Below the pieces are notes generated by a model. It was given only the letters and a program-made list of their open reading frames with translations. It made no database searches and was not told the origin of the DNA. A DNA stretch of 64,000 nucleotides. Origin: Alnus glutinosa (taxonomy: Eukaryota; Streptophyta; Magnoliopsida; Fagales; Betulaceae). How positions within the stretch are numbered: position 1 is the stretch's first letter; each line of letters opens with the position of its first letter. The position numbers and the translations under genes are program-made. The stretch lies in NCBI RefSeq assembly GCF_958979055.1, contig NC_084888.1, positions 2,684,001 to 2,748,000 of the forward strand, given 5' to 3'. Below, piece after piece: positions 12,856 to 23,520 of this stretch.

Positions 12856-13790
12856 GCTTTTTATTGTTTGTGGTTATGTTCTTTTGTAAATTTGACAGTA
12901 AATTCAAGGAAATAATGGTGAGTGAGAGAGATTACTACGTTGTTTTTTGCACGGAATATTAACCATATTAATATTATTATTAATTTTCGAGAGAACAAAG
13001 TCTTTTGTAGTGAAAAGAAAGTGATATTATGGTTGGGATATGATGGATATACTGTTTTGTTCATTAGGTTTTGTTTATGCTGTTGAGTAAAGATATAAGG
13101 ATATGTTAAGCATTCATCTTCTAACTATCTCTTACTTATTTGCATACAATTTATGTTTTTTCCTTTTATTTTCGGTTCTAATTTATATATTATTTTGTAT
13201 TCAAAATTGATTTTCTTTTGAAAATTTCACACTCAATTCATGGAAATGATGGTGAGACAGGAGAGTTTCCTATCGTTATTTTAAATACTAGGTATGCCAA
13301 TCTTTTATTAGTCTACGCAGTTATTTATTTAATAGCTTTTTTACCTTTTTTTTTTTTGTAATACTTTGTTTGGTACATATTTAATTTGATGGACAACATT
13401 GATTTTTAAGGTTTTTTAAATAGATTAAGATTATTTTTCCTTATAATTTTTATTAATTTGGTAGCCTGCTAATTAGTTAATTGAGTAAGAAGTAGAAAAT
13501 TTGTTACTCATAATCTCTTTAAGACATTTCAAGTAAATTAAATTACGATTAATAAATATACTGCACATAGCACGGGTTATAAGCTAGTTAATATAATAGT
13601 TGTAACTTGTCGTCTCATTTTTCATTAACACAAACTATTTTTATTTTATTTTATTTTTTTTAATTTCATCGGGTGAAGTTCAAGTTTCCCAAAAATAGAA
13701 AAGAATTCTTACTAAAAACAGAAAGAAGTTTCCCATACAGGAAAATTACAAAAATAATAAAAAATAATAAAAAAATAAAAATCCGTCGCT
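12152..13790. other. Intergenic AT-rich DNA with short repeats
   Basis: There are (TA)n runs at about 12768-12783 and 12827-12853. A 60-bp sequence near 12885-12945 recurs in diverged form near 13218-13280, with the shared core GGAAATNATGGTGAG. No gene is supported. Confidence 0.4.
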
Positions 13791-13881
13791 GCACTAAACA
13801 GACACGAAACTGAGAAAGAGTCAGACAGACAGAGAGATCGAAACCCAAAAACCTCACCGAAAGAGCAAGGAATCAATCAAA

Positions 13882-14577
13882 ATGCAGAGCGATTTCTAGA
13901 GAGAGAGAGATGCTCAAATGCAGGCAGAGAAGGAAGGAGCTAAATGTTGCTCATTGGTCAGTGCGCATTCCAACTCTCTCTCTCTCTCTGAAAAACCCAA
14001 AATTTTCTCTCACTTTCTCCAGCTCCATACAGGTCAGAATTCGAATTTTCTGTCTCTCTCACAAACTTATCTGTGTTATCCCAATTCTCTGCTAAGTTTG
14101 AACTTCAATTCCAGAACTTATGTTCTCTAAGCTCTTAGTCCTTGCTGATCCATGTTAGTTTTCCAATTTTCGTGAATATTTCCGTACTTTTAGCTTCTCC
14201 ATTTTGGTTGGTGAGAGGGTTTCGCTCTACTTACTTTGAGGTTTCTTCAGGAACTTTGTTCATTTTGTAGCTTCAGATTGTAATTAAGGTTAGGGTTTCT
14301 CTCTGTTGAAATGGAAATTCAAACTGAACTTTACCCTGATTGAAATTTGGAGGGAGAATTAAAAAAAATCTTTTAAGCTAAGGGACTCAGCTCTCCTTGA
14401 AGATGTATTGTGTGTTTTCATTGATGGGTTTTGATAAAGTTAAAGGGGTGTATCTTTTAGGCATGTGGAGAATGGGTTTTTGGATATGGAGTGAAAACCC
14501 CCAATTTAGCTAGGGTTTTGGTTAAAAAGAAAGTGGAAGTTGGTGGAGCATTGTGTATGGATTCTGTTTTATGAGAA
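13882..14577 (+). promoter_or_regulatory. 5' leader of the ADA1-like gene with upstream ORFs
   Basis: The leader has GA and CT microsatellites (13901-13910, 13975-13989) and at least three upstream ATG frames: 13882-13899 (5 codons plus stop), 13910-14095 (61 codons) and one from 14310 (10 codons). A possible 5'-UTR intron starts at ACAG/GTCAG (donor at 14033); its acceptor would lie shortly before the main ATG and would remove the later upstream ATGs. A role in translational control is an inference. Confidence 0.45.
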
Positions 14578-15756
14578 ATGAAACCACCGCCACATCAGCA
14601 TTCGCGGATCAATCTTGCAGATGTCAAAGCTCAAATAGTTAAGAGACTCGGGCCAGGGAGATCGAAGCAATATTTTTATTATTTAAGCAGATGGTTGAGT
14701 TTAAAGCTAAGTAAGGTAGAGTTTAATAAGCTTTGTTTTCGAGTTTTAGGGCGAGAAAATGTTCCACTCCATAATCAGTTTATTCAGTCAATTTTGAAAA
14801 ATGCTTGTCATTCAAAAGTTCCACCGGCACCAACTCCTGAGAAGGAAGTTCAGGCGTGTACAAGTGATGGGTATCAGCCAAGTGGGCCCTACCCTTTACT
14901 GAATGGGGCTGTCTTTCCATCCTCACCTCCAAAGGCAAGGTCAGAAATTCTTATTGGGTCGGTTGGGAAGGTGGGTTTTGCTTCGCCTCAATCAACGGTT
15001 ACTGTTGATAATGTGATATCAGAAGATGGGGATTGTGATATATGGAAGTCGGTGCATCATCATCAGAGACTCAGAGAAACAGCAGATAGTGAAGGAGAGG
15101 TTTTGCTTTCCCACTCTGCTAAATTGAATCTAATAAAGGGATCAACAGATAGTGTAGTTTCTGTACATAGTAAAGACCAGAAGGAAGTATTAGTTGCTGA
15201 AGATGGAAAAGAAGTATTCAGTAGAAGTGCAGTCCAGGCCCCACTTGGGATTCCGTTTAGCTCTGTTAGTGTGGGTAGGGTCTGCAGATCTTTTCCTTTA
15301 GCAAGCATTGATAGATGCACTAGCTCATATGATAGCGGTGGATTGCTTGAAACCAATGCACTTAGGGAACGGATGCAGCTCATTGCTGCAGCACGGGGCC
15401 TTGAAGGGGTGTCAATGGAATGTGCCAATTTGTTGAATAGTGGGTTGGATGCTTACATAAAGGGGTTGATCAAGTACTGCATCGAATTTGTTGGGGCAAG
15501 ATGTGGACGCGACTTGTCAAAGAAAAATTTCTACAAGCACCAGTTTCAGGGGAAGCTTGTTACTGGTGTCTTGCCAGGTCTTCATTTTCAGTCGCAACGT
15601 ACCAATAGGCTTTTGGAAGGCATCCAAGAACAGGGACAGCATTTTCTGGTTTCATTGCTAGATTTCAAGGTGGCAATGGAGCTGAACCCACAGCACCTTG
15701 GAAAAGACTGGCCATTGCTACTGGAGAAAATATGTACACAGGCATCTGAGGAATAG
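14578..15756 (+). CDS. ADA1: SAGA complex subunit ADA1/Hfi1-like, single coding exon
   Basis: The 392-residue protein matches the plant Hfi1/ADA1-type transcriptional coactivator. In yeast this protein is a structural subunit of the SAGA histone acetyltransferase complex and pairs through a histone-like fold. The N-terminal block (about residues 12-80, with VKAQIVKRLGPGRSKQYFYY and then FNKLCFRVLGRENVPLHNQF) is the SAGA-Tad1 signature. The middle is a low-complexity Ser/Gly-rich linker. The C-terminal third contains LRERMQLIAAARGLEGVSME and the following helices, fitting the conserved C-terminal region. The length is normal for plant members and no frame break is seen. An in-frame start upstream is excluded by a stop just before the ATG, in ATGGATTCTGTTTTATGAG. 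It should act in the nucleus. Neighbouring genes are unrelated. Confidence 0.9.
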   Translation: MKPPPHQHSRINLADVKAQIVKRLGPGRSKQYFYYLSRWLSLKLSKVEFNKLCFRVLGRENVPLHNQFIQSILKNACHSKVPPAPTPEKEVQACTSDGYQPSGPYPLLNGAVFPSSPPKARSEILIGSVGKVGFASPQSTVTVDNVISEDGDCDIWKSVHHHQRLRETADSEGEVLLSHSAKLNLIKGSTDSVVSVHSKDQKEVLVAEDGKEVFSRSAVQAPLGIPFSSVSVGRVCRSFPLASIDRCTSSYDSGGLLETNALRERMQLIAAARGLEGVSMECANLLNSGLDAYIKGLIKYCIEFVGARCGRDLSKKNFYKHQFQGKLVTGVLPGLHFQSQRTNRLLEGIQEQGQHFLVSLLDFKVAMELNPQHLGKDWPLLLEKICTQASEE

Positions 15757-18700
15757 TACTTCTGGAGCAGACCTTTCTCCCATATGTGATTGATTTAGTT
15801 ACTGACCAGTGTGAATGGTCATAAAGGTCTGACAGCTTTGCTTGGGCATCATGATAATACTCTGATCCTAACAAGTTGATTGGAATTGTAGCAGGATTGT
15901 TTTCCTGCTTTAAACTTGCTCTTGATCTCAAATACCACATTTAACAGCAGCCAGTCAGAAGGGAGTTGAGTAAGAACCCCCCCTGTTTGGTTGCCCTGTT
16001 GTATCTTTAGCAAAGTTTTGTTTGTTTCTTATCTTCAGTGTTTTTTTTTTTTTTTTTTTGTAAATTACAGCCATTGAGAAGATAATTTTAGAATAGTTTT
16101 GAAGGAATAAGATGTCTAGCTCAGTAGGTAGGTAAAACTATATCATGTAAAAGTTATTGTGCGTGTATTTCAGAATTTAGAATTTGTTGGATTCTTGAAT
16201 TAACATCACATTCTCAAAAGATTTTTCGTGATGAGTTCAGTTTCATGAATTGAGTGGCGTGGAAATTTGCTTTCTTTCAAACGTTCAGTGTACTAAAATT
16301 ATAAATTATTTTGAAGCTTCTTATTCTAGGTGTATCATATCGTAGTTAATTATTTGGGCAATATTTGGAAGATAAGTTACTTCTTACTTTTAAAATGTAT
16401 GAAAGCTCATTGTTTGAGGTGTAAGAAGCTTCCAATTACGCGAGCTCTCTGACAACCTTGATGACAAGCTCTTCTCTAAGGCAGAGAATAGGTTTGTACT
16501 CTTCAATCATCAGCCAGGAAAGACAGATACTTCAAAATAGCTGTAGTACCTGTATCTAATATGTATCTAATAGGACATGCTGAGATATGAAACAGGTATC
16601 AGATATGTATCCATACTTTTTTTTTTTAAATAATTCTTTTTCATTTACGTTTTGGGGCATAATTTAAAAAATAAGATCATGTTTTCAAAGTCAGAAACCT
16701 TTGAAATTCCAATTTTTTTTATAAATAATTTAAAGATAGATTATGCATCATGTGTTCTTTTGTCATTCATGATTTCTAAGTTAGTTTCATCATTTATATA
16801 TATAATGTCTTTTGACGACTATTATTTATCTTTCAAATTAATAACTAGCATGACATATGTTTAATAATATTTTTTGTATGTTACTTGATGAAATTATCCT
16901 AATCGTATCGTATCTTAGATTTTCAAGAATAGATGTATTGCAGTGTTCATATTTCGTATCCTTTGGTGTTTCATAGATCACACGATGTAGTTTTCTTCAA
17001 TCTTACATATATGGTGCATTCTCAAAGCTCCAAGTTGTACTAATTGCTGTACTGATTCAAGTACAAAAAGTTATTGCATTGGAAGTTTCAAGCATTTGAC
17101 TCTCCCTTCCCACTATCAATGTTTATTCATTGTATCTACTATTTAAATCCTTTTTGATCCATCTGTATAGCCCTTGCCCATTGAATTACTTGATTGTGAT
17201 TCTTTTTAGCTTTGATCTTCTCTTGAAGCATAAATATATTTCCTTTATATTCATTTCCATTTTCTCTATAGTCTGCAAGCTTGCAATGGAATGTACAGCT
17301 TCTGCAGAATTCTACCATAGATAATGTTCTCCTGAATTCTACATGCAGAAAAGCTTGAAGATATTGGGTAAACATGCTCTTTCAGCAGATTATACTGGGA
17401 AAAGCTATTCACTGGAATTATCTTCTGTATTATTCTTGGTTCAGCTATTCCTTATTCTTAAGTTATAAAAGTGCATCCATGACTCAAGTCACTCAACCAC
17501 AATTTCTGAGATTCATGTATCATTGTGCCTATGGTCCATGGATCAAATAGCATCTCCTCCTCCCATAAATAAATGGTGGATGTGAGGTACGGTTCAATCC
17601 TGTGAAGATGTGTGATTTATATTTACCTTATGTATTATTTGTTAAGAAATGGCATTACAATTTCAGTTAAGTTATGTATATTTATGTATTATTTTGAGGA
17701 CAAAGCACTGGTTTTACGCTATACCAGAGTCTGTAGCATGTATTCAACTCAACTAAATTTAAATTTAATCCCAGCTATTTAGGTAGGCTTAATTGACAGA
17801 TGTCTATAGTCTGTCCTCTTTGCTATCTCTGTGACAGATGTCCAAATGAGCATCCGCTGGAAGATGAGCATTTATACTATGATAATTTGCAATCATGCTG
17901 TTCTCATTGATTTCTGTAAGAAAAATCTAATGTTCTGTTGCTGGCTTGGTCCCCAGTCACTGGCATGTTTTAGTGACAATTATCAGGTTTTCAAATGCCA
18001 ACCAAATAATTATGTATTTTCGGGGTTTTAGACTTTAAATTCAATTTAAATAAGATGGTCGTGTCATGGTGTTGGTTCACTTGTGATTACCCAAGAGCAG
18101 GCTAGTGACTTCAGAATGGAGCTTCACGTTGTGAAGAGAATCATCGTTTGTGGAGAGATTCGAAAGTATTGTAGTAGTTTGGGATGTCACCCTAGCTAAC
18201 AGGAAGTCAACATGTGTCATCATTTGGTAAATGAGAGGCTTCCATTAGCATGAAACGGGCTAAGGTTGACATGTATCTCATAGGACAGGAATGACATGTA
18301 TCCCAGGGTACAAAAGAGTGTCATCACCCTAGGAAGGCTGCTGGTTTAGTACATCCTCCACGGCATAGTCATCTCTGTCCCTAGATTGTGTCACTGTGCT
18401 AGACAGTTTGCTACCCCGCTGTGCGAGCAAGAGTGTTGCCTTTGGCCAATGCCAGTGTGGAGGTTGTATATGGTAATCACATCAGGTGTGGAGAATCTAC
18501 TGGGTCCCATTCTTAGAGGATATAAGGTGGAGGTACCCTCCTTGACATTGCCAAACCTCCTTATACTTCTTGGGCCCTGCTTCCAACCCAGGCAGGCATA
18601 GGATGCAAATTTGGGTCCTTGAAATTGATGTAAATTCCCAACTGTGCAGAGATGTGTTAAAATGTGGACCCCTCAAATATTGCTGATACAACATTTTTTC

Positions 18701-20451
18701 ATTGGTTGACGGATGCTCTGCAGCTCAAGGTGTATAATTCTCTTCTCATTGTAGAAGTAGTGGTTTGGCTTGGGCACCCCCAATTTGGCATCTCAATCAC
18801 CGAGTCTTTTTTTCAATAAATGGTAACATTTTATCTCTTTGACCAGCATATATGTTCATATTAGACCAATCTATGAGCTATGAATTATATCGGTTACAAA
18901 TTTAAAACATAGAGCTGTAGTAGTTTGCTGGCTCATAATAATCGCAGAACATTTCTGCTGACAGTTCCTTGGCAAAGCTTTTGTATTTGAAACAAAAATT
19001 AAGCAGAATTTGACATGAGCCGGTGCTGTGCCACTATTTTTTGATACTTTAAATTCACTTCTCCTTTTTTTGATGAGATCAATTGAAATGTTTGTTTAAG
19101 AACTAGCTAAAGTAGATATGGGATGCAATAATTTGGTTGGTCACCACTATTATAAAAAATATTCTGGTTGATTACCTGTTAATATTCTAAATGCGGGTGA
19201 GAGAAACCGATTCAGAAACTATTCATAATTATCAATCAGAAATCAGAAAGAAAATGAATTTAGAACTATGGAAAATTTCCATGTATGTTTCTTACGGATG
19301 TCATAACTGGGGAATCTCTTCACAATAAACTAGTGTAGGGTATTTATTTAGCTCACCATAGCCTACTGATTTTATGTAGTATTTATTTTATTTTTTCGTA
19401 ATCCGGCATTTTTTAATAATCCAAGAAATTTTGTTATACTTCTATATCAGATGTTTCCTTTACCCTTGTTTGACCTCTAAAACAATTTATGAGCATCTTC
19501 AACATCTGGTCATTGGTTTGTTGTTAAGGTCCTTAAGGACTTGAAGCTTATGCTGGTGAGTTGAATAACTGGGAGGCAAGAGGGGTTGGCTCTGAATGGT
19601 AGTACAATCTTGATTGTGACTCTAGCACTCAGACATTGTTATCAAATCTTTATTACTGTTAGTTTAAAGAATGTGCTTGTGAATTTAAGTTTTGGATTAT
19701 CATTATGTTAATTAAAAGGCTTAAAGGCATGCATATGATTTCTAAGTAGAGACCATTGGAGAATATTCAATTTTCTTAAGCTGCTAAAGTGGATTTGGTT
19801 AGTTCTGCTCTTGAGTTCAAGAAAAGTATATGAATCACTGTTGCTGGGTTTATTAGAACATACTGTGTCTTATGAGCTGGATTAGATTTATTGTGAGACA
19901 TAAGACTGATCCCATTGGACTTGCAAACCAATCTTGTCTCGTAGTTTATGTATGATCTCTCTTTTAAGCATCTCGACTATACATACCAAAAGTTATGATT
20001 TATCTCCTCCAAATTTTAAGATGTGCTTTATGTTGATTGGCTGTAAACCATACAGTTGGGACTCTGCCAATGATTTCAGTATCATTAGCAGTCTAGCACG
20101 TATAGTAATCAACATTTTCATTTGCTTTGCTGCTTGTATGTTATATTTTGATCACATTCTTTTCCTCTAATCCGTTATGTTAAGTTATACACTTATGTGT
20201 TGGATGTTCTTGCTTGCGAGAATACTGATAAGCAAAACGGCTCACTGGGTAAGCTATTTCAGAATGAGTTGATTGTGGATTCAACAAAATATTATTATAT
20301 TTACACACCACTTTGTCATAATATACTGATTTGGTACCCTTGCAATAACTATGTACCATGCCACAGCAGTGTCGGCGATTTGATCGTAAAAAGACGATCC
20401 GATGTTACGTTGCTGGACATAAGCACCGTATTATTATTTTATCATATTGTT
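15757..20451. other. Long intergenic stretch
   Basis: The first 300 bp are probably the ADA1-like 3' UTR, ending at a long T-run (16041-16061). The part at 18180-18700 is GC-richer and reads like an LTR or TRIM relic, with a TATAAGG motif near 18520, but termini were not found. No coding region with a recognisable product was seen on either strand. Confidence 0.4.
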
Positions 20452-22191
20452 TTAAGCATGATCTGCAGATAAGGATGATGGCGCATTCTGGTTAGACCAC
20501 AGAAAAACCCTCCAGAAGGCCCGTTGCTTGCGCTTGGGATGGTGTTCCATCAGATACGATTCTGATCGATTCAGCATTTCCCACATCACCTGAACGTCCT
20601 GATATCCACAGGTTTGTACATCATCGTGAAGCTTCAAAAGCCCAGCACCTGCCCAAAACAAGCCCACACAGCTTGTAAGTGATGGCTTTTTTACGCATAT
20701 AATATTGGATGCTGGAACTGCTACTTTAATAAAGCACTGATCCTAGTCGTTGACTGCTACCAAGAATTTAAACACTAATCATCTGAATCTTATATTCCTT
20801 TCAGTTGGGTGATATTTATTTTGTGGTGCCACTAGTGGTACTAAAGCCATAGATCAGCTGCCGCGGACGACTTTTTTGGGCGTTCTTTTGCACACAAAGT
20901 TGTAGTTAAAATAGTACTTTAAAGTTGTAGTGCCTTGGCATAAAGTTGCACTGAAAAAGATGTTGATCCTACAGAGTGCTCAATGCTCATCTTTCGGCGT
21001 GAGGGCAAAAGTATTGGTTGGTTACCACTTGCCACATGAATGAGGGGTGGCGGCACAGAAGAATTAGAAATTGGATTGTGCAGGTAGTAGTATGGCATCG
21101 GGATTGGCCGTAGGTCACGGGCTGAATTGCAGCATGCTTGAACAACAAATGAGAGGGGTCCCCCAATGGGCCCGCTTGCCCGAACATATCTTGACAGTAT
21201 GAGGTGCAGGTTCACCCTCTCAGGCAGATGAACCCATCAAGGTCCTCTCTCAATTGGTTGTCTAAAAAGCAACATTCTCTACTTTAGCTACTTACTTTTT
21301 CAATACACGTACCCATAAATCTTCTAAATATAGAAAAAGGGTAGAGAATACTACGGCGCTTATCTAAATATAAAGAATCACTGACACTACCTTAATTTTA
21401 AAGATTCTAGAGATAATGGTTGGAATAAAATTTTGGGTCTTATTAATTAAAAATGTAAAGAATTTTTATGTTTTAGGCAATTTATTGGAGATGCTTGTAT
21501 ACTTTACAAACTAAACTAATGGTTGTACTTGTAATATGTGTATTTGCCACATCTTCTCTTGCAAAGTCTAATAATAATAGTAGCATAAAAAGTATTGGAT
21601 TTCATATTTCTAAGAGTTTTTGTTTAAATAAATGAAAAGAATCAGAGCAGCTTTGGACAACATCCTTCAATTATTATATAACTTTTTCATAAACTTGGTT
21701 GATTATATATTATATTATTATGGGCGGTGGGCATTACTAGACTATTCATGAAATGAAATTTGATGTGACGAATTCGTACGAACAAGCATTTTCCTATTGT
21801 CTTCTAGTGAATTAGTCTAGTGGGAATAAAATGGGATCCCTCATCATGGAAGTTCTTCTAAGCCATGTTTTCTCCCCACCCCTCCAGTGATACAGAGACT
21901 ACATATTGTAATATGTTTTCACCAACATGGTTTTGTTGTAATTGCCTATTGAAATTTTACATTCTAAGTTGTAACAATGGCTGCCAGACTCTTATCAACC
22001 GACTGATATCCCTTACAATTTTCCTGTTTTAGGGAAAAGTTTAGGGGTTGTGATAGGGCCTTCTTGTTGGAGCATGGGCTCCTTGTCCCAGCAACTTGTT
22101 TGGGCAAATGATCTCTTTGTTCAGATAAGAAGGCTCCATCGATCGGAGCTCTCTTACAATCCGTGCCAGAAATAATTTCCGACGAGTCCAT
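20452..22191 (-). CDS. Small plant protein with GYQDVQVMWEML motif, 2 exons
   Basis: Exon 1 is 22017-22191 and exon 2 is 20452-20648. The donor is ATT/GTAAGG, the acceptor TTTTGGGCAG, and the 1,368-bp intron is in phase 1. The joined frame gives 123 residues with no stop. The C-terminal half carries LKLHDDVQTCGYQDVQVMWEML and then KRKQRAFWRVFLWSN, a pattern I recognise from small uncharacterised plant proteins. I know no function for it. The N-terminal half is polar and looks disordered. There is no signal peptide or membrane segment. The start is the first ATG of exon 1, just after a stop-rich stretch. Exon 2 is the better supported half; exon 1 rests on phase and splice signals. Confidence 0.6.
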
Positions 22192-22199
22192 TATCAACC

Positions 22200-22733
22200 C
22201 TTTGTATCAAAGGAAAGGTCGAGAAATTGGTTTTGTAGTTAATTATACTTATTTTTTTTAGTTTTACTCAAAAGCAAAAACAACAAGTTTAATTTGCATA
22301 TACTCAACAAATTTGACACGAATTCATCGAAAATTGAATTGATTTATATGATGTAATATTCATGTTTGAAATTTGAGGTGAGGAGGGGAATTGTTTTGTT
22401 AAAACCGGTGGAATGATGTCCCCTCTTCTTTTCAAAACAATTTTCAAACCCCCAACCAACCATAGACTTCCCATATCTGACATTCCGTGTGCGACAGAAA
22501 AAGTACACAACGTTGAAAAAGAAGAGAAAGGGAGGAACAGAAGGGGGGCCACGTGGGCAGGAAGTAGGAACAGAAGAACATAAGTCATGGCTTATTGAGT
22601 AACATGAAAGTCGGGCCAACGAAAGAATCTACGAATTATAATACTCTGGGAAATAAAATTAAAAAAATCGTGTGAAAATCTTCTTCTAAACGCAAGAAAT
22701 GAAAACAGAAAAAGATAGGATGAGGGATAAACG

Positions 22734-22775
<42 letters not shown>

Positions 22776-22985
22776 TTTTATTTTGTTATAATTCTTTTAA
22801 GTGCGTGAAAATAGTTTCAATTCAATAAGGAAAATGGACTGAAGAGGAAAGTGATTTCATTGGTACATATGGCAAATGTTATATATTATCATTAGTTGGA
22901 TTGAGAATTTAATCAGATATATATATTTTTTTTTTCCCTTCTTTATCGGCTCAAGACAAATAAGTTTTAATCCCGGCCTAATAAA
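22200..22985. other. Upstream region of the small gene, with microsatellite
   Basis: This probably contains the promoter of the - strand small gene, but I found no clear TATA box. A (TA)n run of about 34 bp lies at 22737-22771. No other gene is seen. Confidence 0.4.
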
Positions 22986-23370
22986 TTAGAGTAGATTCTT
23001 TTAAAATATTTTCAATCAATTCAATTTTTCTTTCTGCTAAACACACCTGGCCGGTATGAGGTATGCCCCCAAAGAAAAAAAAATAAACCATTTTTTTAAG
23101 AAGAAGAAGATGACGGTCGATGAAGATGATGATATAGAGAAAGAAGAAGAAGAAGAAGATGAAGATGATGAAGATGATGATGAGAGGAAAAATAAAAGAG
23201 TACCGACCATTTTTACGAGATCCCGACTAAATTAGAGTAGATTCAGTTAAAATATTTTCAATCAATTCTAGCTATTTTTCTTTCTGCGAAAACACAACTG
23301 GCATGGTATGAGGTATGCCCCCAAAGAAAAGAAAAAAGAAACCATTTTTTTAAGAAGAAAGAAGATGATA

Positions 23371-23413
<43 letters not shown>

Positions 23414-23520
23414 GAAAAGTATATATTTCAGAAGAAGAAGATGGAAGAAGATGGAAGATAATGATGATGATGCAGAAGAAAGAAGATCGAAGAAAAGTAA
23501 AAGAGTACTGACCATTTTTG
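22986..23520. repeat. Tandem duplication, period about 243 bp, with triplet expansions
   Basis: Two units start with AATTAGAGTAGATTC (about 22986 and 23229). They share TATGAGGTATGCCCCCAAAG and end with AAAGAGTACNGACCATTTTT. Inside, unit 1 has GAA/GAT repeats (23100-23190), while unit 2 has an expanded ATG/GAT run at 23371-23413. The open frames here on both strands are products of the triplet repeats. Confidence 0.8.

Noticed and set aside
18386..18694. Cys-rich + strand frame and its - strand counterpart
   Set aside because: They are open on both strands only because the local DNA is GC-richer. No family is recognised and no splice context is seen; the stretch looks like LTR relic.
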